Origin: Sphingomonas sp. S-NIH.Pt15_0812
Lineage (GTDB): Bacteria; Pseudomonadota; Alphaproteobacteria; Sphingomonadales; Sphingomonadaceae
DNA: 64,000 nt
NCBI RefSeq assembly: GCF_003951315.1
Contig: NZ_QLJH01000005.1
Span: forward strand, 124,001-188,000
Direction: 5' to 3'
This document shows positions 19,500 through 29,219 of the stretch, in pieces (position 1 is the stretch's first letter; every line of letters begins with the position of its first letter). Position numbers and translations under genes: made by a program. The notes beneath the pieces were generated by a model. The model was given only the letters and a program-made list of their open reading frames with translations, was not told the DNA's origin and did no database searches.

Positions 19500-20468
19500 T
19501 CAGCCGTCCGGCGACAGTCGCCAGCCGCCGGCGTCGCGGGTCGCGCGCATCCCACTGATCGCGGCGAGGCGCTGCACGCTGGTCGCCGCATCCGCATCGA
19601 CCTTGAACGTCCCGCTGAACCGGCGCCGCCCGTCGCCAGGCGCCAGCCGCACCGGCTGTCCGATCGCGCGCGACAGGTCGCCCGCCACCTCGGCCAGCGC
19701 GACATCGCCATAGCTCAACTGCCCGGTCCGCCAGCCGCCGATCGTCGTCCGGTCGACCCGCCGCACCGCACCGCGATCGTCGACGATGCGGATCGCCTGG
19801 CCCGCCTTCAGGATCACGGCATCGTCATCCGGCTCGGTCCCGCCATCGGGATCGAAGGAGACCACGCCCTCGCGCACCGCCACCTCGATCACATTGTCAT
19901 GGCGGCGGACGTTGAAGGCGGTGCCGATATCCTCGACGCTCGCCGCGCCGATCTGGAGGCGGAAGGGACGCGCCGGATCATGGACCACGTCGAAATACGC
20001 CTCGCCCTCGCCGAACGACAGCGAGCGCGTGGCGCGATCGACCTTCAGCATGGTGCCACCGTTCATCGCCACACGCGTGCCGTCCGCCAGTCGCACCGAT
20101 CGCGTCTGGCCTAGCGCCGTGGCGATCGTCAGCGGCGTGGCGGGCATATCAGGTCCGGACGGCCAGCTCGCGATGCCGATCACCCCGACCAGCGCCGCCG
20201 CCATCGCCGATCCCAGCCACCAGCGGCGGCTCGTGCTGACGGGTGGATTGTCGTTGGCGGCATCGGGTACGGCCGCCGCCACCGGCTCCGCGGCGAGCCC
20301 GGCTGTCGCCGCTTCCAGGTGGAGCGACACCTCGTCGAACAGGGCGGCATTGGCCGGGTCGGCCTCCAGCCAGTCGAGATGCCCCTCCCAGTCGTCGAAA
20401 TCGGGCTCGTGCACCCGACGCGCCCAGTCGAGCGCCTCTGCCATCCGCTCCGAAGCCGTCCCGCTCAT
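19500..20468 (-). CDS. FecR-family anti-sigma regulator
   Basis: Membrane-bound anti-sigma/signal-transfer protein of 322 residues. The cytoplasmic N-terminal DUF4880-type region (EALDWARRVHEPDFDDWEGH) is followed by one transmembrane segment near WWLGSAMAAALVGVIGIASW (about 83-102) and the periplasmic FecR domain with LADGTRVAMNGGTMLKV and FDVVHDPARPFRLQIG. It overlaps the upstream sigma-factor gene as ATGA, the standard FecI-FecR arrangement. FecR normally relays substrate occupancy from a TonB transducer to the sigma factor. No receptor with the needed STN domain is visible nearby. Confidence 0.9.
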   Translation of the reverse strand: MSGTASERMAEALDWARRVHEPDFDDWEGHLDWLEADPANAALFDEVSLHLEAATAGLAAEPVAAAVPDAANDNPPVSTSRRWWLGSAMAAALVGVIGIASWPSGPDMPATPLTIATALGQTRSVRLADGTRVAMNGGTMLKVDRATRSLSFGEGEAYFDVVHDPARPFRLQIGAASVEDIGTAFNVRRHDNVIEVAVREGVVSFDPDGGTEPDDDAVILKAGQAIRIVDDRGAVRRVDRTTIGGWRTGQLSYGDVALAEVAGDLSRAIGQPVRLAPGDGRRRFSGTFKVDADAATSVQRLAAISGMRATRDAGGWRLSPDG

Positions 20469-20989
20469 GCCCTACCCTCGGTCGACATGGCGGCTGTCCC
20501 ATCGTCATGTTGCCACGCGGCGATGGCGCGATAGGCCTTCTGCAGATGCTTCTCCACCGCGCTGAGCGAGATGCCGAACTCGGCGGCGATGTCGCGCTGC
20601 GCCATGCCTTCGACACGGTGGCGGCGGAAGATGCGGTCGGTCCGCTCTCCCAGAGCCGCGAGCACCCGGTCGACCTGGTCCAGCCGCTCGCGCGCGATCA
20701 GATCGGCGAGCGCGGACGGGGCCGCCACGTCTTCCGCGCCGTCACGGTGGTAATCGTCGTCGCGCGTCAACCGCCGCCGCGTCGCTCGGGCGCGGTCCAG
20801 CATCAGGTTGTGCGCCATGCGCATCATATAGGATTCGGGCCGCTCGACCCCCTGCCCGCTGGTCGCCGCCAGCTTGAGCCACAAATCCTGGAGCAGATCC
20901 TCCGCCTCCTCGCTCGCGCCCCGTGCGCGAAGATAGCGGAGCAGCACGGGGCGCTGAGCCAGGAAGCTTTCGGCCAGGGGATGCGCCAT
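20465..20989 (-). CDS. FecI-like ECF RNA polymerase sigma factor
   Basis: ECF sigma factor of 174 residues. Region 2: LRARGASEEAEDLLQDLWLK and the -10-binding helix YMMRMAHNLMLDRAR. Region 4: RTDRIFRRHRVEGMAQRDIA and the recognition helix GISLSAVEKHLQKAYRAI. I placed the start at 20989 (MAHPLAESF), where similarity begins; a longer reading frame adds 55 Arg-rich residues that do not look like sigma factor. It is translationally coupled to FecR and by analogy drives transport genes in response to an outer-membrane signal. Confidence 0.9.
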   Translation of the reverse strand: MAHPLAESFLAQRPVLLRYLRARGASEEAEDLLQDLWLKLAATSGQGVERPESYMMRMAHNLMLDRARATRRRLTRDDDYHRDGAEDVAAPSALADLIARERLDQVDRVLAALGERTDRIFRRHRVEGMAQRDIAAEFGISLSAVEKHLQKAYRAIAAWQHDDGTAAMSTEGRA

Positions 20990-21260
20990 CGTCACCCGGT
21001 CGTCTTGGACCGGAAAGGATCGAAACGGAACATGGGTGCGGACACCAAGACGCCGCGCGGGCGAACGCCGGGACGGACGGCACGTCCGCAAATGGGGATC
21101 GATCCCGCCTGGTCTGCGCGCCCGAAGCGCGACGATGATCCCCATAGAAAACACGCTATTGCCCTGGCGGCGATGCCGATGCGTCGGATCGCTACTGGCA
21201 TGACGCCGCCGCTTCGCCCGAACCGCACCCGATTTTCATCCATCTCGCCGGCTCGACCGA

Positions 21261-21563
21261 TTATTTCAGCAGCTTGGGGGCTTCGCGCTCGATCATCTCC
21301 TTCACCTTGCCGGCAAACAGGCCCAGAAAGGCCGGCAGGTCGACTACCGCATGGACCTTGTCGGCGAAGACGGTGGCAGTGGAGGCGATGCTCTGGCCCA
21401 TCGCGGTGACGGTGAAGTGCATCGTGTCGCCCTCCCAGCGATGCTGGACGACGCCGCCACCGGGAATCTTCTCGGTGATGCGCGAGATGCCGCCGTCCAG
21501 TCGCTGGCGCACGCCGTCCTTGCCCAGAGAATGGGGGATATCGATCGCAATCGGGGTGCCCAT
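21261..21563 (-). CDS. Polyhydroxyalkanoic acid system family protein (PHA_gran_rgn-like)
   Basis: Small protein of exactly 100 residues: MGTPIAIDIPHSLGKDGVRQ, then R-W-E-GDTMHFTVTAMGQSIAST and VHAVVDLPAFLGLFAGKVKE. This fits the family annotated as polyhydroxyalkanoic acid system protein, a small SRPBCC-like fold with no proven biochemical role. It starts 2 bp after the stop of the VOC gene, so the two form an operon. There is no PHA synthase in the window, so a PHA role is not supported locally. Confidence 0.75.
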   Translation of the reverse strand: MGTPIAIDIPHSLGKDGVRQRLDGGISRITEKIPGGGVVQHRWEGDTMHFTVTAMGQSIASTATVFADKVHAVVDLPAFLGLFAGKVKEMIEREAPKLLK

Positions 21564-21565
21564 GG

Positions 21566-21988
21566 TCAGTCCTTCGCAAAGATCATCGAGTCGTCGGCGA
21601 ATGCCTTGAACTCCAGCGCATTTCCACTGGGATCGTGGAAGAACATCGTCGATTGCTCGCCCGCCTCCCCGGCGAAGCGCGTATAGGGTTCGATGACGAA
21701 GCTTGTGTCCGCCGCGACCAGCCGGTCGGCGAGCGCCCGCCAGTCGGCCGGGGCCAGCACCACGCCGAAATGCGGCACCGGCACCTGATGGCCGTCGACC
21801 GCATTCTCCACCGCCACCGCGCGGGCGGCGGGGTCGAGATGCGCGACGATCTGGTGGCCGTAGAGATCGAAATCGATCCAGTGATCGCTGGACCGCCCCT
21901 CGGCGCAACCCAATGTTCCACCATAGAAAGCGCGCGCGGCGGCGAGGTCATGGACGGGAAAGGCGAGATGAAAGGGGCGAATCGTCAT
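21566..21988 (-). CDS. VOC (glyoxalase/dioxygenase fold) family protein
   Basis: Protein of 140 residues with the paired beta-alpha-beta-beta-beta modules of the vicinal oxygen chelate fold. Typical signatures are [19 protein letters not shown] (first metal-ligand His), [11 protein letters not shown] (second His) and [15 protein letters not shown] (Glu ligand). It is a glyoxalase-like or dioxygenase-like metalloprotein of unknown substrate. The start at 21988 ([10 protein letters not shown]) is where similarity begins; its ribosome-binding site is weak. It is divergent from lnt and in operon with the small PHA-system protein. Confidence 0.85.
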   Translation of the reverse strand: MTIRPFHLAFPVHDLAAARAFYGGTLGCAEGRSSDHWIDFDLYGHQIVAHLDPAARAVAVENAVDGHQVPVPHFGVVLAPADWRALADRLVAADTSFVIEPYTRFAGEAGEQSTMFFHDPSGNALEFKAFADDSMIFAKD

Positions 21989-22092
21989 GATCCAACAGGT
22001 AATGTGCGTTGGGCTTTTCGCCACCCCGGACTTGCTGGCGCCACGAAGCGGCGGCAAGGGCGAGCGGAGATGGCCCCGATCAGGACAATGAT

Positions 22093-23640
22093 GTGACCTT
22101 GCGCCCTTCCGCCCTGCTCCGCTCTCCGGGCCTGGGCTGCATCCTGCTCGGCGCACTCGCCGCCTGCGGCTTCGCACCGCTGGACTGGTGGCCGCTGTCG
22201 ATCGCCTGTCTCGCCGCCTGGATGGCGATCGTCCACCGCGCGCCGGGCCTGCGCAGCGCGATGGCGCGGGGCTGGTTGTTCGGGCTGGGCCATTTCACCG
22301 TCAACAACAACTGGTTCCAGCACGCCTTCGACTTCCAGGACAAGATGCCGCCGGTGCTGGGCTATGTCGCCGCCGTCGCGCTGGCGCTGTACCTGGCGGT
22401 CTATCCGATGGCGGCGGCCGGCATCGCCTGGCGCGCGCGCGGGCGGGCGGGACCGGACTTCCCTTACGTGCTGGTCTTCGCCGCCGCCTGGATCGCGACG
22501 GAGTGGCTGCGCGCGGTGCTGTTCACCGGCTATGCCTGGAACCCGCTGGGCGTGCTCTGGGTGCCGGACCAGGCCATCGCCCATATCGCGTCGTGGATCG
22601 GCACCTATGCGCTGTCCGGCCTGACCATCGCCTTTGCCGGCATGGTGCTGCTGCTGTGGCGGCGGCGCTGGTGGACGGCTTCGCTCGCTTTGGCCGTGCC
22701 GCTGCTGCTGCAACCCTTCGGCTATCGGACCCGTCCCGCACCAACTGCGCCCGCTGCGCCGCGCGTGCGCGTCGTCCAGCCCAATATCGGCAACGAGGCG
22801 CGAGTGAACGCCGCCGAGCGTTCGCTGGAGACGCTGATCCGCCTGTCCGGCCGGCCCGGCCCCGCGCCCCGCCTGGTCGTCTGGCCGGAGGGGCTGGTGA
22901 CCGACCTGCTGGAAAGCGGCTATCCCGATTACGTCTATGGCGACCGTCGCCCCTATGGCCTGCGCGCCCGGATCGCCGACACGCTCGGATCGCGCGACCT
23001 GCTGCTGACCAACGCGCCCCGCCTCACCTTCGACGATCGCGACCGGATCCTTGCCGCGGGCAACTCCGTGCTCGCGATCGGCCCGGACGCGGACATCCAC
23101 GGCATCTATGACAAGGCGCATCTGGTGCCCTATGGCGAATATCTGCCCATGCCCTGGCTGCTCAAGCCGCTGGGCCTCGCCCGGCTGGTGCCCGGCGACA
23201 TGGACTTCACCCCCGGCCCCGGCCCGCGCGCGATCGACTGGCCCGGTTTCGGTCCGGTCGGCATCCAGGTCTGCTACGAGATCATCTTCTCGGGCGAGGT
23301 GATCGACGAGGCGCATCGGCCGCGACTGATCTTCAACCCGTCGAACGACGCCTGGTTCGGCCGCTGGGGCCCGCCCCAGCATCTGGCGCAGGCGCGGATG
23401 CGCGCGATCGAGGAGGGGCTGCCGATCGTCCGCGCCACCCCCACCGGGATCAGTGCGATCATCGCCGCCGACGGAACGTTGCTCGCCACCGTACCGCACG
23501 AGACGGCGGGCGCGATCGAACTGCCGGTGCCGCCGGCCCTGCCGCCCACGCTCTTCTCGCGCGTCGGCAACGCAATGGCGGCGATCATCGCGGCGCTGTT
23601 CTTCGCCGCCGCGATTGCCATCCGCCGCCGCCGACGCTAG
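22093..23640 (+). CDS. lnt: Apolipoprotein N-acyltransferase
   Basis: Inner-membrane enzyme (515 residues) adding the third acyl chain to the N-terminal Cys of lipoproteins. About six membrane helices cover the first 205 residues. The nitrilase-type periplasmic domain holds the catalytic triad: Glu266 in VVWPEGLV, Lys341 in [14 protein letters not shown], and Cys394 in IQVCYEIIF, matching the E. coli Glu-Lys-Cys triad. The C-terminal hydrophobic helix ends in RRRRR. The GTG at 22093 has AGGA upstream; a longer frame adds 28 residues that disrupt the first helix. metK follows by 42 bp. Confidence 0.95.
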   Translation: MTLRPSALLRSPGLGCILLGALAACGFAPLDWWPLSIACLAAWMAIVHRAPGLRSAMARGWLFGLGHFTVNNNWFQHAFDFQDKMPPVLGYVAAVALALYLAVYPMAAAGIAWRARGRAGPDFPYVLVFAAAWIATEWLRAVLFTGYAWNPLGVLWVPDQAIAHIASWIGTYALSGLTIAFAGMVLLLWRRRWWTASLALAVPLLLQPFGYRTRPAPTAPAAPRVRVVQPNIGNEARVNAAERSLETLIRLSGRPGPAPRLVVWPEGLVTDLLESGYPDYVYGDRRPYGLRARIADTLGSRDLLLTNAPRLTFDDRDRILAAGNSVLAIGPDADIHGIYDKAHLVPYGEYLPMPWLLKPLGLARLVPGDMDFTPGPGPRAIDWPGFGPVGIQVCYEIIFSGEVIDEAHRPRLIFNPSNDAWFGRWGPPQHLAQARMRAIEEGLPIVRATPTGISAIIAADGTLLATVPHETAGAIELPVPPALPPTLFSRVGNAMAAIIAALFFAAAIAIRRRRR

Positions 23641-23647
23641 GAGCGTC

Positions 23648-23667
23648 ATATAAAGCTATCTTTATAT
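23648..23667. promoter_or_regulatory. AT-rich inverted repeat upstream of metK (candidate SAM-cycle operator)
   Basis: Perfect inverted repeat ATATAAAG-CTAT-CTTTATAT, strikingly AT-rich in GC-rich surroundings, ending 15 bp before the metK ATG. Position and form suit an operator for a dimeric repressor. SahR, the ArsR-family S-adenosylhomocysteine-responsive regulator of proteobacterial SAM-cycle genes, is known to control metK, so SahR is the leading candidate (inference). Confidence 0.6.
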
Positions 23668-23682
23668 CGTTATGAGGCCTTG

Positions 23683-24903
<1,221 letters not shown>

Positions 24904-24950
24904 TCGATCGGCCGCCTGCGGCCATTGTGCCCGGACGCCGGGACGACTAG

Positions 24951-24981
24951 CCTCCCCCATAACGATATGGGGGAGGTTTTT
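24951..24981 (+). terminator. metK terminator overlapping the next gene's ribosome-binding site
   Basis: Perfect 10-bp stem CCTCCCCCAT / ATGGGGGAGG with 6-base loop AACGAT and a T5 run: a textbook intrinsic terminator. Its right arm contains GGGGGAGG, which is also the Shine-Dalgarno sequence of the gene starting at 24983. A smaller GGCCGC-CT-GCGGCC hairpin lies upstream at 24910-24923. Confidence 0.85.
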
Positions 24982-24982
24982 C

Positions 24983-26026
24983 ATGGCGATGATCCGGCGG
25001 GCCGGCTGGACGGCAGCGGCAGTGACGGCCCTGTGCCTGGCGACGTCCATGACGCAGGCCCGCGACCTGCCGGTGCCGCCCGGCAAGGGCTGGCAACATG
25101 CCGAGACCGGGCTGATCCTGCCGTCGACGCTGGACGGCATGGCCCGCACACGCCTGGCGGATTCGACGACGCTGGAACGCGACGTCACGATCAGCTTCGC
25201 CGATCCGACTCGCGCCACCATCGCTACCCTCTTCCTCTATCGCCCCGCCATCGCCAGCGTCCCGCTCTGGTTCGACCGGGCGGAGGCGGCGATCGGCGCC
25301 AACGACATATTGGGCGACACCGCACCCAACAGCGCCGATCCGGTCGCCTTCGCTCCACCGGGTAGCCGTAGCGGCTCGGCCTTGCGACGAGTCTATCATG
25401 CCAGCAAGGGGGCCTATCCCGCGACCGGGCTCGCCATGCTGCCGATGGGGCCATGGCTGGTGGCGGTACGGCTCAGCCGCAAGGATGGCGACCTCGCGGC
25501 GCTGGACGCCGGGATGACGCGGCTGATCTCGGCGATCCGCTGGCCCGCCGCCTTTCCCGACGCGCCCGCCGCTCTGCCGATCCGCGCCTGTGACGCGCCG
25601 GTGGCCTGGAAGAAGGCGAAGCTGCGCAAGTCCGACATGAACGAGGCGATCGGCGCATCATTCCTGGGATTGTTGAGCCAATCCGCCACCCGGCCAGCGG
25701 ATCCCGGCCCGACCCGCTGGTGCCGCGACGACAGCAGCACGGTCGACTATGCCGTCTACCGCGCCGCCGGACAGACCGGCTATGTCGTGGCGCTGGGCGA
25801 TGCGGGTCGCAGCGTCAGCGTCTCGCCCGCCTTCGCCACGATCCTGAAGCCCGAGGTCAAGGACCGGTTCACGGTGATGCTGGACGATGTCGACAGCAGC
25901 GCCAGCAGCTATGGCACGTTCGATGGCCTGCCCCGGCCCGACCAGGTGGTCGACCGCGTGCTCCACGCCCAGCCCGACAGCCGCAATCAGGGAAAGCAGA
26001 TCACGATCGGGGTGCCGAAGGGGTAA
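24983..26026 (+). CDS. Secreted protein of unknown function
   Basis: 347 residues, not recognised. An N-terminal signal peptide is likely: MAMIRRAGWTAAAVTALCLA followed by a cut near TQARD. The mature part has two similar-sized halves, with an Arg-Val-Tyr-His stretch and LPMGPWLVAVRLSRKDGDL in the first, and DAPVAWKKAKLRK, a possible disulfide pair (CDAPV / RWCRDD) and a C-terminal FDGLPRPDQVVDRV in the second. No catalytic motif is evident. The ribosome-binding site is inside the hairpin that follows metK. Its 3' end overlaps the convergent PAP2 gene by 26 bp. Confidence 0.75.
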   Translation: MAMIRRAGWTAAAVTALCLATSMTQARDLPVPPGKGWQHAETGLILPSTLDGMARTRLADSTTLERDVTISFADPTRATIATLFLYRPAIASVPLWFDRAEAAIGANDILGDTAPNSADPVAFAPPGSRSGSALRRVYHASKGAYPATGLAMLPMGPWLVAVRLSRKDGDLAALDAGMTRLISAIRWPAAFPDAPAALPIRACDAPVAWKKAKLRKSDMNEAIGASFLGLLSQSATRPADPGPTRWCRDDSSTVDYAVYRAAGQTGYVVALGDAGRSVSVSPAFATILKPEVKDRFTVMLDDVDSSASSYGTFDGLPRPDQVVDRVLHAQPDSRNQGKQITIGVPKG

Positions 26027-26612
26027 GCCGCCGTTCGACGGCCGCCTCCACCCGATCCAGCACGGCGCGGCTCAGCCGTTCGGCCGCCAGGCCGATCACC
26101 GCCCCGGCCAGCACGTCGCTGACATAATGTTTGCCCCGGCTGGGTTGCAGCGCCGCCACGCCCGCCGCCGCCAGCCGCGCGGGGATCGCCGCACGGCCAT
26201 GGCCGGCCGCGATCGCCTCCGCCACCGCGACCGCACCGGCGGTATGCCCCGACGGAAACGAGTTGAGCGAGGGGTCGTCCGCACCGTCCCCCTTGCCGGC
26301 ATGATAGCCATGCTTCAACGCGCGCGCCGGCCGGGTGCGGTCGATGCTGCTTTTCAGCACCGTCTTCACCGCCGTCGCCAACAGATGGCTGGCGAGCATC
26401 CGCGATCCGGTCCGCGCGATTGGCCTGCGCCTTGACAGCAATCCGACCAATATCGTGCCGGCCGACAGCGCGATCAGCGGCGGCTGGTCAGCCAGTTCCG
26501 TCAACTTCCCCGCCGCCCGCAGGACCGGCCCGTCGTCGCGCCGCGCCGCCTCATGGGTCACGTCCCGATCGGCCTTTGCCGCCGTCTTCGCCGCTGTCTT
26601 ACCCTTGCCCAT
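26001..26612 (-). CDS. PAP2 family phosphatase
   Basis: Membrane-associated acid phosphatase-like protein of about 203 residues. The three PAP2 motifs are visible: KSSIDRTRPAR, SFPSGHT and SRGKHYVSDVLAG. The N-terminus is Lys/Ala-rich (GKGKTAAKTAAKADRD) and unlike the typical family; hydrophobic helices follow. Substrates in this family include undecaprenyl pyrophosphate and phosphatidic acid. I chose ATG 26612 because GAGG lies 6 bases upstream; 26633 is an alternative giving 7 more residues. Confidence 0.88.
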   Translation of the reverse strand: MGKGKTAAKTAAKADRDVTHEAARRDDGPVLRAAGKLTELADQPPLIALSAGTILVGLLSRRRPIARTGSRMLASHLLATAVKTVLKSSIDRTRPARALKHGYHAGKGDGADDPSLNSFPSGHTAGAVAVAEAIAAGHGRAAIPARLAAAGVAALQPSRGKHYVSDVLAGAVIGLAAERLSRAVLDRVEAAVERRLTPSAPRS

Positions 26613-26694
26613 GTCAGCCTCGTTCTGGTTCATGGACTCGAACGGACCGTCTGCCGCTTTGCTCCGGCGTCGACCGGCGTTAAGGCCGCGCGCC

Positions 26695-27375
26695 ATGACC
26701 GAACCCACCACCATCCGCCGCCTCTATGGCCGGCGACAGGGCCACAAGCTGCGCCAGGGCCAGTCCGCGCTCGTCGAGGACCTGCTGCCCCGGCTTTCCA
26801 TCGCCGATGACGGCCCGCTCGACGCCCGGACGCTGTTCGGCGACGATCGTCCGCTGGAACTGGAGATCGGCTTCGGCGGCGGCGAGCATCTCGCCGGCCA
26901 GGCGACCATGCGTCCCGATCACGGCTTTATCGGCTGCGAGCCGTTCCTGAACGGCGTGGTCGGCGCGCTCAACCATATCCGCGACGGCGCGCTCGACAAT
27001 GTCCGGCTACACATGGGGGATGCGCTGGAGGTGATCGAGCGGCTGCCCGACGCTTCGCTGGAGCGCGTCTACCTCCTCCACCCCGATCCCTGGCGCAAGG
27101 CGCGCCATGCCAAGCGGCGCATGGTCAATCACGGCCCGCTCGACCTGATCGCCGCCAAGCTGAAGCCGGGCGCGGAGTTCCGGCTGGGGACGGACGACCC
27201 GACCTATTGCCGCTGGTCGATGATGGTCATGAACCAGCGCCACGACTTCACCTGGCTGGCCCAGACGCCGCAGGATTTCCTGACCCGCCCCGACGACTGG
27301 CCGGAGACCCGCTACGAACGCAAGGCGCGGCGGCAGGGGCATGAGGTCTGGTATTTCAGGTATACTCGGGTGTGA
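26695..27375 (+). CDS. trmB: tRNA (guanine-N7-)-methyltransferase
   Basis: SAM-dependent enzyme for m7G46 in tRNA, 226 residues. Motif I LELEIGFGGGEHLAGQA, the acidic loop FIGCEPFLNGVV, and the TrmB signatures VYLLHPDPWRKARHAKRRMV and LKPGAEFRLGTDDPTY are all present, with a C-terminal TRYERKARRQGHEVWYF. ATG 26695 is preceded by TAAGG. It diverges from the PAP2 gene. A 13-bp inverted repeat follows. Confidence 0.95.
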   Translation: MTEPTTIRRLYGRRQGHKLRQGQSALVEDLLPRLSIADDGPLDARTLFGDDRPLELEIGFGGGEHLAGQATMRPDHGFIGCEPFLNGVVGALNHIRDGALDNVRLHMGDALEVIERLPDASLERVYLLHPDPWRKARHAKRRMVNHGPLDLIAAKLKPGAEFRLGTDDPTYCRWSMMVMNQRHDFTWLAQTPQDFLTRPDDWPETRYERKARRQGHEVWYFRYTRV

Positions 27376-27381
27376 CGAGCA

Positions 27382-27424
27382 GCCCGGCGGGATGGGCGTT
27401 CACGATCCGAGCATCCCGCCGGGC
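27382..27424. terminator. Inverted repeat at trmB/Lrp convergent ends
   Basis: Perfect 13-bp repeat GCCCGGCGGGATG / CATCCCGCCGGGC with a 17-base loop. The right arm lies within the last codons of the Lrp gene (encoding PGGM). Probably a shared terminator for the two convergent genes; no T-run. Confidence 0.5.
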
Positions 27425-27885
27425 AGCCGAGGCTTCACCACCTCGCGCAGCACGAAGCCCGACTCCATCCGAGTCACGCCGGGCAAGTGCGACAGTTCCT
27501 CACGATGCACTTCGGCGAAATGCGACAGGTCGCGGGTGCGCACGGTCACCAGATAATCGTCCATCCCGCTCATCAGATCGCAGCGCACGACCGAGGGGCT
27601 GGCGCTCACCGCCGCCTCGAAGGCCTCCAGCACTTCCTTGCGCTGGCTTTCCAGCGTCATCTTGATGTGGACGATCGTGGGATAGCCCAAAGCGGCATGA
27701 TCGAGCTGGGCGGCATAGCCCGCGATCACACCTCGATCCTCCAGCACCCGCAAACGGCGCGCGATCGCGGTCGCGGACCGACCGATCGCTTCGGCCAGCG
27801 CGAAGGAGGTGGCACGGCCATTCTCGATCAGCAGCGACAGCAACTTGCGGTCGACCTGATCCAGCGATTGGGATTCGAGCGTCAT
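27400..27885 (-). CDS. Lrp/AsnC family transcriptional regulator (probable ald regulator)
   Basis: 161 residues. N-terminal HTH: DQVDRKLLSLLIENGRAT, then LAEAIGRSATAIARRLRVLE and a wing RGVIAGYAA. The C-terminal RAM ligand-binding domain (about 70-150) includes SGMDDYLVTVRT. It is divergent from ald with a 115-bp shared control region. Lrp-type regulators next to alanine dehydrogenase usually activate it in response to alanine, so local control of ald and autoregulation are likely (inference). Confidence 0.92.
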   Translation of the reverse strand: MTLESQSLDQVDRKLLSLLIENGRATSFALAEAIGRSATAIARRLRVLEDRGVIAGYAAQLDHAALGYPTIVHIKMTLESQRKEVLEAFEAAVSASPSVVRCDLMSGMDDYLVTVRTRDLSHFAEVHREELSHLPGVTRMESGFVLREVVKPRLPGGMLGS

Positions 27886-28000
27886 CGCCGCCTATGATAG
27901 TGGAAACCAGCATCCACCGGCAAGCTCGCGGACAAGTTCGCCGGGAAATGGCGCGGGCAGCTGCGCTATGGTGCGTCAAACATCCATGGAGAGTTGCGAC

Positions 28001-29086
<1,086 letters not shown>

Positions 29087-29107
29087 TCTGCTTCGAAGGC
29101 TGATCGA

Positions 29108-29139
29108 GGGGGCGGCATCCCAGAATGTCGCCCTTCCTT
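29108..29139 (+). terminator. Probable ald terminator
   Basis: Stem GGGCGGCAT / ATGTCGCCC (one G-T pair, extendable by two wobble pairs) with a 6-base loop, followed by a pyrimidine-rich TTCCTT. Confidence 0.55.
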
Positions 29140-29169
29140 GCGGCAAAGTGCGCTAACGATAACCAGTTG

Positions 29170-29185
29170 CATTAGCTTATTAATG
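29170..29185. promoter_or_regulatory. AT-rich interrupted palindrome before the siderophore receptor
   Basis: CATTA-N6-TAATG about 35 bp before the receptor start. The place and AT-richness suit an iron-responsive operator, but the match to Fur or RirA boxes is only partial. Confidence 0.3.
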
Positions 29186-29219
29186 TCTCTAGCGATCCCT
29201 GCAAAGGGAGCTATTGATA

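Noticed and set aside
23641..23682. SAM riboswitch before metK
   Set aside because: Only 42 bp separate lnt and metK and no SAM-I or SAM-II core is visible; the inverted repeat fits a protein operator better.
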